64,000 nucleotides of DNA from assembly GCF_907164915.1 (NCBI RefSeq), contig NC_061862.1, forward strand, positions 58,568,619 through 58,632,618. The letters are read 5' to 3'. A model generated the notes under the pieces. The model was given only the letters and a program-made list of their open reading frames with translations, was not told where the DNA came from and ran no database searches. The position numbers and the translations under genes are program-made. The DNA is from Impatiens glandulifera (Eukaryota > Streptophyta > Magnoliopsida > Ericales > Balsaminaceae). Of the stretch, positions 13,007 through 22,545 are shown one piece after another (position 1 is the first letter of the stretch; each line of letters starts with the position of its first letter).

Positions 13007-13104
13007 CAAGAGAAAGAGGATAGATAGATAGATCAGAGCCCCAACATATTACCAGTATCTCCAAAACTAGGGTTTCGTTGATTGGGGAAGATCATAAGCC
13101 ATTT

Positions 13105-13311
13105 TTAACATCTTTTTCTTCGTCGTCTTCTTCTTCTTCTAAGGTTGATCATGAAGAGAGATAAGGATGAAGATGTAAGGGTGTAATGATGATATGGGTG
13201 ATGATGAGTAAGAGGGAAGAGAAACCCACCGGTTGAGGTTTTCATCATTGCTGTTGGGTTTTGCTTTGAAAGTTGCTCCCCTCTAATTTGTCCTCTCCCT
13301 CTCCTACTCAT
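13105..13311 (-). CDS. Short Arg-rich ORF inside the candidate RNA gene
   Basis: From the ATG at 13311 a 68-codon ORF runs to 13105. The product starts MSRRGRGQIRGEQ, has a His/Pro/Tyr-rich middle and ends in eight consecutive Arg residues plus KRC, which come from a GAA/CTT-type trinucleotide run. I recognise no domain. The frame is also open eight codons upstream, but without an ATG. A five-codon ORF (MSVFF) precedes it near 13352. It may be a small peptide gene or a chance ORF in a non-coding RNA; the low-complexity end favours the latter. Confidence 0.25.
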   Translation of the reverse strand: MSRRGRGQIRGEQLSKQNPTAMMKTSTGGFLFPLTHHHPYHHYTLTSSSLSLFMINLRRRRRRRRKRC

Positions 13312-13375
13312 ATCATAGCTTTCTCTCTCACTCACTTAAAAAACACACTCATACCCTAACACAGGAAAATGCCAG

Positions 13376-13384
13376 CTTATATTC
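13376..13384 (-). promoter_or_regulatory. TATA-like box for the candidate RNA gene
   Basis: The minus strand reads GAATATAAG here, about 30 nt upstream of the proposed start near 13350 and about 65 nt upstream of the ORF start. The window is AT-rich, so chance TATA motifs are common; spacing is the only support. Confidence 0.35.
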
Positions 13385-13389
13385 TGTAT

Positions 13390-14714
13390 TTAATTTTAAA
13401 AGTAACCTTTTGTCAGAGTATTTTACGGGAATTGTATTTCTTTATTTTTTTTTATCTGTACTGAAAAAGGGATGAATTAACTTCAATCATCTACTCTTAT
13501 TTTAAAGGATACTACTTTTTTTTATCTGTTCAAGAAAAAATATCGTTATGATTTTAAATAGCAAATAAAATATTTTCACGGTACATATATTAAAATCATA
13601 GGATTTGTGGTTGTTAATGTATTAAAAACAATTATGTAAGGAATACTTTTTATTTTCATGTTTTGAATTATTTAAATTTATTTTATTGAATTAATTTATT
13701 TTTTATTTTTTTATTCAATAATTTATATATATGTGCATTTTTAAATAATTTAATTACTTTTTAGTTAAATAACATAATTAATTTTTTTTATTAAATAATA
13801 AGAACATGATATTATAATTATATTTTGTATAAAAAAAAAGTAGAATTCTGCACTAAAATTATAAATTAAAATAATAATATTTATCAATAAATTAATTAAT
13901 TTTGTTTTTCTATTTGAGAAATTAAAAATGAATTATAATAATAAATCCCCTATTTAAAAATATATGTTTTATCTTTTATGTATTACATTATATAAAATTC
14001 TCATAAAAAAACTCAATAGGATTGGCCAGATTATAAGTCAAAAAATCAAATTTCAATCATAATTTTATGCATGAAAGAGTGGAAAGACTTGTAGTCTTTT
14101 ACTAATTCACTTCATATTTTGAATAAGAATACAGAACAATCAGAAATAAGTTTGAGAAAAAAAAAAACTTAAAAGAAAAGGAGTACCATTGGAAGAAACA
14201 TTTGATCCTTATGGGATTCCAAATCTAGAGATCAAAGTGTGTCCAAAATAAATATGTTCTTACTTGCTCAATGAAATATGCTTAATGGATCCAATGTAGG
14301 AATTGTTCCACAAATTGTTTAGTACTCAAGTCAACAAATTCCATTCCAATTGAGTGGGTCAACTTATTATCATTAAGTCACCTTTTATATACATTTCAAT
14401 GAAATAAATAAATAATGAAATGAAAATTTATTATTCCTGCATACCAAAAAGAGCATTGCAATGAATCAATATACATATATACAAGAATTAAACAAGTGAT
14501 TCAACATCCAAAGTGAAAGATGGATCAGTACCCAAAAGCAAACTTGTATATTGTTTTATTTTTTTTTTAAAAAAAAATAACTTATAATCATTTATTTAAT
14601 AAAAACCCAAAGGAAAAAAGTGAATACAAGTGTTTAAATCAGGATAAAAATAGGCTTTTATCCCAATTTTAATCCAACATTACCCCAAGCTAAAAAACAT
14701 TAAAACAAGCTGTA
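13390..14714. other. AT-rich intergenic DNA, no gene seen
   Basis: Very AT-rich sequence with long A and T runs and no coding region that I can support. Confidence 0.5.
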
Positions 14715-15698
14715 TTTTTTTTGAATTAAACATAACAGTAAGCATGAATACACAAACAAATAGAGAATCATCCTTTTCTTCATCTAGCCTTGTACAATTG
14801 AGTTTTCATGACTTCTTCAAATGCAATGTATCGTTCACATAGATCCCAATTAGCCGATGTTATAGGAATCCTCCTCCATGTATGAATAATTGCAATGCCG
14901 TCAAAAATGATATCACTCCAGATTTGTTCTTCATTTCTTCTTGCCCTTGAGAATACTCTAGCATTTCTTTCCGCCCAAACTTGATAAACTATCGCACCAT
15001 AGAAACACTTGAATATATTAGCTCAGAATGTATCACCTTTCTTCGTGGCGAACACTAGTTCCTTTATATGATTCCAATCATCGGGGAAGCTGCAGTATCC
15101 AGAATTGTTAGCAAACTTCTTCCACACCACCTTGGTATATGGACATTCACCAAGTATATGGTCAATTGATTCCTCACTATTCAAACAAAGTTCACATCTA
15201 GTGCAAGGAATGAAGATAAACTTGTTAATCATATCCCTTGTCATGAGTCTTTCCCTAAAGGTAGCCAAAGAACAATTCAATGTCGGGTATGATTTTAGGT
15301 GACCATACTCAATGAACCCAATCCACCAACTGCATGTCTCTGCTGCGTGTATACTACCAAGTTATCCCAGTATTGAACATGTTGTTAACATCCACTTCTA
15401 CTCATTCAAATCAATCCGATCATGAAACGTAATTTAGTTGATTTCTTCAAGTATCGCCACCCCTTCTAGAATGAGCCTCATAAGGTCATTGCATTCACCA
15501 TCCTTCACCCTCTTAACAGAATCAACCTTCTAATTCTGACAGTACTAGTAACATACCTTTTAAGGATTGGTGTTCCTTCATACCATTGATCAAACCAGAA
15601 CTTTGTATTCATGCCGTCTCCAAATCGGATATGAAACATTACCCCTACATTCTAATTTAGTTTAAAATCTTATTCAATGACCATGGCATATCATCTTT
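14715..15698 (-). mobile_element. LINE-2, 3' part (ORF2 end and A-tail), minus strand
   Basis: This is the downstream part of a minus-strand LINE whose upstream part is at 19044-22545. The T8 run at 14715-14722 is its A-tail. The break at 15698 is caused by the inverted-arm element: bases ATCTTT occur at both edges (15693-15698 and 19044-19049), and removing one copy rejoins the ORF2 reading frame. No target duplication of the LINE itself was found. Confidence 0.85.
14790..15698 (-). pseudogene. LINE-2 ORF2 C-terminal part (zf-RVT), broken
   Basis: On the minus strand the end of the reverse-transcriptase ORF is readable: a GDGMNTKFWFDQW block near 15620-15580, then a zf-RVT-like region in an open stretch from 15280 to 15023 (C-x2-C with CTRCELC, DHILGEC). 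The typical tail YQVWAERNARVF lies near 14980-14930. The tail is clearly related to that of LINE-1 (YNIxQERNARVY), so LINE-2 belongs to the same subfamily or a sister one. In-frame stops and frameshifts are present. Confidence 0.85.
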
Positions 15699-16543
15699 GT
15701 TAGAATCGGTGTCGACTATAGAGAGGGGGTTTTGACTATAGTTAACAACTTTCAACTTTCGATTCGATGTTAATCTTGTGAGGGGTTAAGATCTGTTTCT
15801 ATTCTTCACAAATTTTCACAAGCTCTTGAACGAATTCAAGTGCAGAACTACTTGCTAGATTTGAAGAGTCAGGAAAACGAATGCAAGGAATAGAAAGGAA
15901 ATAACACACAGAGTTTTTATGGATGTTCCGAGATAAAAATTCCTACATCACCCCTTCTTCTGTTTCCAGAAGGATATTCACTAGAAGGTTTTGATTTATA
16001 AAGCTACTACACAAACCCAGTTAGAAAATACATGACTTAACAACTGCCTATTTTTAAACTCCTAGCTAACTCTCTGTTGAACAGAATAACCTCTATTCAA
16101 CTTACAACACTGAAATTTCACACAGAAAGAACAGTAGATGAATTACATAATAATATTAGGGGAAATGAGTACAACGCTTAGTGATCTTTAATTTGTACAT
16201 AGTATTTTGCAAGTAGGCAAGAATTCAAGAACTGAGAGTGTGAGAGAGATTCTTCTGTTGTCCTTGGATAGCTATTTATACTTGAAATTGCACCAACGGT
16301 CGAATCTTCCTTTTGGACACTTGTTAGCAAACCGTTGGACGAACGTCAATAGTACGAGATAGTACAACATAGTATATGCATTTGATCATGTTGTACTGGA
16401 TTCTTAGTGCACCGAATATTCTCTGAGATCGTGTTGTACTAGAAAAGTACATCGTGAGCAATTTGAAAATGGCATACGTGGTATTTGTTCATTTGTTGTT
16501 TGAGCTGACATGTCAGACTGCTGATAACGAACACTACAGATGA
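15699..16543 (+). repeat. Left inverted arm (~845 bp)
   Basis: Matches the reverse complement of 18209-19043 along its whole length with scattered, mostly transition differences and a few small indels. Shared landmarks in order include GACTATAGAGAGGG, TGAGGGGTTAAGAT, CACCCCTTCTTCTGTTTCCA, GCACCAACG and ATAACGAACA. Confidence 0.9.
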
Positions 16544-16589
16544 ACTAAATAGATAGTCGGATGCATCTTCAGATGACTACCGAAGCACG

Positions 16590-17205
16590 ACATCAGGCGC
16601 TTCTTCAGACTACACGTCTGATGAAGTTAGACGACGTCTAATTACGCTCTTCTTCAGACTAACACGTCTAAGAAGTTAGACAACGTCTAATCGCGCACTT
16701 CTTCAGACTACACGTCTGATGAAGTTAGACGATGTCTACTCGCGTACTTCTTTAGACCATATCTAATGAAGTTAGACGATGTCTGCTCGCGCACTTCTTA
16801 GACCACGTCTAATGAAGTTAGACGACGTCTACTCACACACTTCTTTAGACCACGTCTAATAAAGTTAGACGATGTTTTCTTGCGCACTTCTTTAGATCAC
16901 GTCTAATAAAGTTAGACGATGTCTGTTCGCGCACTTCTTTATACCACGTCTAATGAAGTTAGACGACGTCTGCTCGCGCACTTCTTTAGACCACGTCTAA
17001 TGAAGTTAGACGATGTCTACTCACACACTTTTTTAGACCACGTCTATTGAAGTTAAACGACGTCTACTCGCACATTACTTCAGACCACGTTTGATGTAAT
17101 TAGACAACGTCTACTTGCGCATTACTTCAGACCACGTCTGATTTATTAGACGATGTCTGCATGATCTTACTTCAGACTGCGTCCGAAGAAATATACTTCT
17201 TTAGA
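16590..17205. repeat. Minisatellite, 47-49-bp unit, about 13 copies
   Basis: Tandem units of the type CTTCTTTAGACCACGTCTAA followed by TGAAGTTAGACGACGTCTAC and CGCGCA. The first units are 49 bp, later ones 46-47 bp, and the array decays at the right edge. Each unit holds two AGAC-N3-GTCT palindromes about 21-26 bp apart. The array is much richer in CG dinucleotides than the surrounding DNA. Confidence 0.92.
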
Positions 17206-17262
17206 TCTGTACCTCCACTAAGGCAAATTACCCAACTTCGTTTTGTTTAAGTCACAACTTAG

Positions 17263-17810
17263 ATCACCTACTCGGGAGCTGCTGTATTGCTTCAGAGCTT
17301 TGTGACAGATTCTATAAAAGCCTGGAGCTGATAAGTTTTCCGAGCGAATGGAATGAAATCAAAGAAGTGACACTACTCAAAACCAAGAGAAATAGATTTG
17401 TAACAAGCGTGTTCAAGTGCGGCTTTGGAGCAGTGGTGTATAACATTTGGCAAGAACGGAATGCAAGGGTATATAGTAGAACCCGCAGGAGCGTTGAAGA
17501 GTTATGGAAAGATATTGTATCGGATTGTAGCGCCCTCGCGGGAGCGTGGAGAAGAATTCCAAGCATGGAGCAGAACTGTAATATCTGTAGGAACTAGAAT
17601 TTACCATTTTTTGAACTCACTAGAATTGAAAGTATTGTAATCAGATAATTCATTTACGTTTTTAGCTTTTTAGCTTTTTAGTTTTTATTCAGAATGTTAC
17701 GACTTCAAAATCATTCTAGACCTGTATAGAATGATCTTTTAAACTCGTGTTTTTTTTCGTTTTTGAGAATTTTTAATGAAATGATGCTAAGTCGTTTTCC
17801 CCCCCAAAAA
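17263..17810 (+). mobile_element. 5'-truncated LINE-1-type insertion with perfect target duplication
   Basis: This stretch matches LINE-1 from about 7947 to its 3' end. It ends in a C-run and A-tract (17806-17810). The 14-bp sequence AAGTCACAACTTAG occurs immediately before (17249-17262) and after (17811-17824), a classic target-primed insertion signature. The open frame 17367-17597 keeps the ORF2 C-terminus without the stops seen in LINE-1 (IWQERNARVY intact), so this copy came from a less decayed parent. It is the youngest layer of the nest. Confidence 0.95.
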
Positions 17811-18079
17811 AAGTCACAACTTAGTTTTATTCAAACCACATCATCAAAACTATGTCGTACATATTCTCTTAAGTTAATTAATTAATTATTTCTTAATTAA
17901 TTTTCTCTTTTCTTTATTTAACTTAATCTAACAATTTCCCCTTTTTGATTATTTAAGCTAATTTATCAAAACTAAGTGGGTTAATGATTTAAACACAATT
18001 CAACAATTTCTCCCTTTTTGATTATTTTAACTAAATTATCACAATCAGGTGAGTACATAACTTAATCACAATTCAACAA

Positions 18080-18207
18080 TAGTTTATTTTCTTTTGTTTG
18101 CTCATTTCCATCACATAGCTGTGTCAACCTTTCCCAAATTTCTTTAGTAGATGTGCAGGTAATGATCTTACTGAACATGCTATCGTCTAGTGTCTTGTAG
18201 AGAATGT
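18080..18207 (-). pseudogene. Copia gag fragment (UBN2-type region)
   Basis: Minus-strand translation gives a continuous block starting ILYKTLDDSMFSKIIT, then TSTKEIWERLTQL and CDGNEQ. This is the conserved middle of Ty1/copia Gag (the helix ending in KEIW-x-x-L). It abuts the inner end of the right arm. Between it and the LINE insertion (17825-18080) lie two ~100-bp repeats with CCCTTTTTGATTAT, a motif I associate with copia elements but cannot prove here. Confidence 0.65.
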
Positions 18208-18208
18208 C

Positions 18209-19043
18209 TCATCTGCGATGTTCGTTATTAGGAGTCTGACAAGTCAGCTCAAAAAACAAATGAACAACTATCACGTACGCCATTATTCAAATTACCCGCG
18301 ATGTACTATCCCAGTACAACACGATCTCAAAGAATATTCGGTGCACTAACAATCCAGTACAACACGATAAAATACATATACTTTATTGTACTATCTCATA
18401 CTATTGCGTTCGTCCAACGATTTGCTAACAAGTGTCCAAAAAGAAGATTCGATCGTTGGTGCAATTTCAAGTATAACTAGCTATCAAAGGACAACAGACA
18501 AATCTCTCTCACACTCTCAGTTCTTGAATTCTTGCTTACTTGCAAAACACTATGTACGAATTAAGAATCATTAAGCGTTGTACTCACTTTCCTTGAGATT
18601 ATTCTGTAATTCATCTATTGTTCTTTGTGTGAAATTTCAGTGTTATAAGTTGAGCATAGGTTATTCTGTTCAACAAAGAGTTAGCTAGGAGTTCATAAAT
18701 ATGTAATTGTTAAGTCTTGTGTTTCTAACTGGGTTTGTGTAGTTGCTGTATAAATCAAAGTCTTATAGTGATTATCCTTTTGGAAACAGAAGAAGGGGTG
18801 ACGTAGAAGTTTTTATCTCTGAACATTCATAAAAACTCAGTGTGTTATTTCATTTTCGTTCCTTGCATTCATTTTCCTGACCCTTCAAATCTAGCAAGCT
18901 ATTCCGAACTTGAATCCGTTCAAGTGCTTGCGAAAATTTATGAAGAATAGAAACAAATCTTAACCCCTCATAGGATTAACATCGAATCGAAAGTTGTTAA
19001 CTATAATCAGAATCCCTCTCTATAGTCGATACCGATCCTAAAA
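18209..19043 (-). repeat. Right inverted arm (~835 bp)
   Basis: Inverted counterpart of the left arm. Its inner end at 18209 runs straight into a copia gag fragment, whereas the inner end of the left arm runs into the minisatellite, so the arms stop at the same base but have different neighbours. Confidence 0.9.
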
Positions 19044-21750
19044 ATCTTTCATTTTGCACATCCAAATACTCTTCTCATTTTACATAAATCTAGAATGGAC
19101 ACATTTCACCCAAAGGGAATCCTGTATGCTTTCAATTTCTCAAAAATGTTTATATGTGAGTGCCATATTCCATTCTATGCAGTTCTTAATTCTTAGCCAT
19201 CTTCATCTTTTGGCTTACACACATCTTCCCACCTAACCTTCTTCTCACATTTTCCATGATTACCCCAAATGAAATCCCTCATTAGAGGATAAAAATCTTT
19301 CATTATTTTCTTAAGGATCACAATATGTTATGCCCAGAAACTAATACTGCTCATAATCACCTTTATAATAAGTTCTATTCTCCCAACATATGATGATAGA
19401 CTTTTAGTTTCCCAACCATTAATTGTATTTTTGACTTTCTCAATTAGTGACATGGAATGCAGCTGTCTGGATGATAGGGAAACTCTTAGGTAGAGAATCG
19501 GTAATGCTCATTCCTTGATGCCTAGAATATTAATATGTATGCCTTAGTAACCTCATCAACACCGCCATAAAACTCTATACTTTTATACTGATTTATATAG
19601 AGACCTGTAATTTCAGAAAAAGAGTTAGCACATCTTTAACAGTGTTAATAAAATTCACATCTGCATGAGCCACTATGAAGAGATCATCCGCAAAACACAC
19701 ATGAGTGATGTCTTACTCCTTACAGAAAGAGTGGTGGATGAATGGTTTACTCTTCAGTATCTCTTTGAAGATACAGTTGAAGAGCTCCATGATTAAAACA
19801 AATATATAGGATGAGAGCGGATCTCCTTGCTTAATCCCATTTTCACCCTTGAAGTAACCACCATGAGAACCATTTACGCAAACAATGAAATACGCAATAG
19901 TTACACACTGCATAACTCATTCCACAAATACACTAAGGAATCCAGAAACTGTCAAGAACTCTTGAACAATATCTCATCTAATAGAATCAAACGCCTTTTT
20001 AATGTCAACCTTGAAAGCAACCCTAGGAGAAATTTGTTTCCTACCATAGTCCTTAAGTAGACCCTACATAAGTAAAATGTTATGTGAAATGGATCAACTA
20101 GTGATGAATGATGACTGTCCTAAGCTAAATAATCTAGAAATAACATTCTTAAACCTATTTAAAATGATTTTTGAAATAGTTTTATACACAACATTGTAGT
20201 AGGAAATATGACGAAAATCATTGATCATTTTAGGGGTAAAATTCTTTGGAATCAAGATTAAAACAATAATATTCCAGTGTTTCAACATTCTTCTATTCCT
20301 AAAGAATTCCATCACTCCTCATTGACTTCCTTGCCCACAATTCCCCAGTTATTTGTAAAGAATGTTGCGTTGAATCCATCTGGTCCAGGACTTTTGTCGC
20401 CATACATACAAAAGTCAACCTGCTCAATCTCCTCCTTAGTAAAAATCATAACCAGCTTCTCACATTCCTGATCACTGATCTGTTTTAATCTGATTTGAGC
20501 AAGGAATTTCATGTTGCTGCTATGTTCCTTTTTTTACTAATAAGCTCTCTGAAAAACCGGAATTCTTCTTCCTACACCTGTTTCTATCGTTGGATAACTT
20601 CATCATTCTCTCTTTTAAGTCTACCAATCCAATTTTAAATGTTCTTTGCATTGCATTTTTTTTGTAAAAGAAAGCAGTGTTTTTGTCCCCTAGTGAAAAC
20701 TAGTTTTGTATGGACTTCTACCTAACAAAATTTTCTTCATGAGGACTTAGGACCCTGAACTCAGTAAGTGCATGCTTCTCTTTCACAATCAATTCTATCG
20801 GGTTATTACTATTAAGCATTTGATTATGAATATCTTCTAGGTTGATTTTAGCCTTTGTGATCTTAACCGATATATTGCTGAATTTATTCTGATCAAACTT
20901 CTACAACTGGATTTTAAGCAGCCTTAGTTTCTCACTTGCCTGATCCATTTTAGTTCCTTGATCATGACCAGCCCAAACCTCTTCTAGAATAGTGATAAAC
21001 TTGTTATTATTCATCCAAAAATTAAAGAACTTAAATGACCTCTATACACTTTTTTCCTTGTCCCAATAGAGTTTGATCGGACAATGGTCAGAAATTCCTG
21101 GATTAAGCACAAGTGCATGACTGTTCGGATATCTCAAAGCCCAACTCTGATTGATAAGACAACGATCAATTCTATTTTTTCTGATTTGTTCACTGCCTCT
21201 GGAAGTAGACCATGTAAAAGTATTACCCGAATTTGGAGGCTCCATACATTCAATATCCCTTAAGAAATCATTAAAATCAATCATGCCATGACTAATGCCA
21301 GTGTTTGGGCTTCTCTCATGACTAAATATAGTAACATTAAAGTCTCTCATGATTGTATATGAACTACTTTCATCAACTGCTGCCATAACTGCTTCCTAAG
21401 ACATCCGAGTTATCTCCATAAATCACAGAAATCAGAAACTTCTCAAGTGTATTCCTACAAGTAACCTCCACCATACTCACCTGATCACCATTAAAGACTT
21501 CTTTGACATCCACCAGATCTGCATTCCATCCGCTCAGATTCTGCCTGATCTTGAGTTAGAATTATGCACAAATTTTCATTCACTAGCAAAACATAACATA
21601 GATCTCCAATTCTATCAACATTCCTCAATTTGACCTTAGTTTCCAAGATGTCAATTATTGTAACTTTATGTCTCTTAATTATTTTCCTGATTTCTTTATT
21701 TTTTAAAAAGTCATTAAGCCCCTAATATTCCAAGTGATTAAATTCATGAA
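19044..21750 (-). pseudogene. LINE-2 ORF2 N-terminal and RT part, broken
   Basis: The minus strand gives the start of the endonuclease near 21735 (KNKEIRKII, ILETKVKL). A longer endonuclease stretch follows at 21386-21042 (MIDFNDFL, NTFTWST, SDHCPIKLYW), and reverse transcriptase at 20512-19713 (SPGPDGFNATFF near 20375, FIVCVNGSHGGYFKGENG, KQGDPLSSYIF near 19830). Beyond 19713 the thumb region is decayed; WGNHGKCEKKVRW is still readable near 19240. Many stops and frameshifts are present. The frame continues into 15698-15580 once the inverted-arm element is removed. Confidence 0.88.
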
Positions 21751-21904
21751 TGGGAAGACGTATTAGACTTTTGACTTTCCTCAATTCATAAAAAGCAATG
21801 TATTAAGAAAGTGCAACTCTATTAGCCTTTTTATTTTCTGAAAAAAACTCTAATGCGATTTTTTTTCCGGTTTTTTCATTTTATTTTCCCTTGCTGTTTT
21901 GGGA

Positions 21905-22545
21905 CTATTGGATTATTTCAAATCATCACCTTCCTCAACATTAAGCTTAGGCTTATGTGCCTTGATTGCATGTGATTGAATGGAAGAAGTCTGCCTGAGT
22001 TGATTCTGACTTTCACTCGCTGTTGAGTAAGATGAATAAGAGACCTCAATCTTCTGATTGCACTTGTTTCTTGCAAAAACAACCTTTGAATCAAAATAAT
22101 CGCTCACTAATTTCTCTTCAGTACTTGGGTTGATATCATTCGGATTAATGTTATCCCCATGATTCATACTGTTTTGAGATTCTGATAACCTCACTTCCTC
22201 TTGAACATTACTCCCGTGATCAACCTCTTGTACCAACCCCTTGATCATTTCCACCGCCTTCTTCAAACACCCTACTATTCTCCAATCTAGCTCCTTGATC
22301 ATTCTTAATCCCTACCCCTTGAACATCTGCAACAACCTCTTCAAGCACCCTACTGTCTATCCATTCAATCCCTTGATCATTCACAATGTCGACCCCTTGA
22401 TATTTCCTATCAACTTCTTCAAGCACCCTACTATCGGCCAATCCGATTGACCCCTTGAACATTATCCTTTGCATTTCTTTGAATATTTTCCATCCTAGGC
22501 TTCACATCTACTATATTGTTCTTGTTGATCACCTCTCCAAATTAA
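21905..22545 (-). pseudogene. LINE-2 ORF1 C-terminal linker, truncated
   Basis: Two overlapping open stretches (22474-22220 and 22302-21913) encode a polar, repeat-containing linker. The first carries three repeats around SRVLEEV and NDQG; the second is Ser/Gln/Asn-rich and ends KAHKPKLNVEEGDDLK. No DUF4283 core or knuckle remains. It is assigned to ORF1 by its position directly upstream of the ORF2 start and on the same strand. Confidence 0.6.
22237..22460 (-). repeat. 78-bp in-frame tandem repeat in LINE-2 ORF1
   Basis: Nearly three copies of a 78-bp unit (26 codons) are visible on the plus strand by repeats of TTGATCATT and TTCAAGCACCCTACT. The unit length keeps frame. Confidence 0.85.

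Larger units (their letters stand above)
12740..13350 (-). ncRNA. Candidate long non-coding RNA with a miR166 target-mimic site
   Basis: On the minus strand a TATA-like AATATAAG lies at 13384-13376. A transcript starting about 30 nt downstream (near 13350) would run through a short Arg-rich ORF (13311-13105), then a site pairing with miR165/166 (13006-12983), and reach an AATAAA at 12766-12761. The predicted transcript is about 600 nt. The order of small ORF, mimic site and poly(A) signal resembles known plant target-mimic RNAs such as IPS1. Transcription itself is inferred. The strongest evidence is the pairing site with its 3-nt central bulge. An alternative is an untranslated region of a small-peptide gene. 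Confidence 0.5.
15699..19043. mobile_element. Long-inverted-repeat (foldback-like) element nested in LINE-2
   Basis: Two arms in inverted orientation, 15699-16543 and 18209-19043, enclose a 47-49-bp minisatellite (16590-17205), a truncated LINE insertion (17263-17810) and a scrap of copia gag. The outer ends are GTTAGAATCGG at the left and, on the opposite strand at the right, TTTTAGGATCGG. The duplicated host bases ATCTTT at 15693-15698 and 19044-19049, and the restored LINE-2 frame when the block is removed, show that this unit inserted as one piece. Long arms around tandem repeats resemble foldback elements or Mutator-like elements with long ends. No transposase is visible, so it would be non-autonomous. 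An inverted pair of LTR-like sequences is another reading. Confidence 0.7.
19044..22545 (-). mobile_element. LINE-2, 5' part (ORF1 linker to reverse transcriptase), minus strand
   Basis: Upstream part of the minus-strand LINE interrupted at 15699-19043. In element order it holds the end of ORF1 (22545-21905), the endonuclease (about 21750-21040) and the reverse transcriptase (about 20600-19050). The DUF4283 core and zinc knuckle of ORF1 are missing, so the copy is 5'-truncated near 22545. No clear target duplication was found. Confidence 0.85.
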
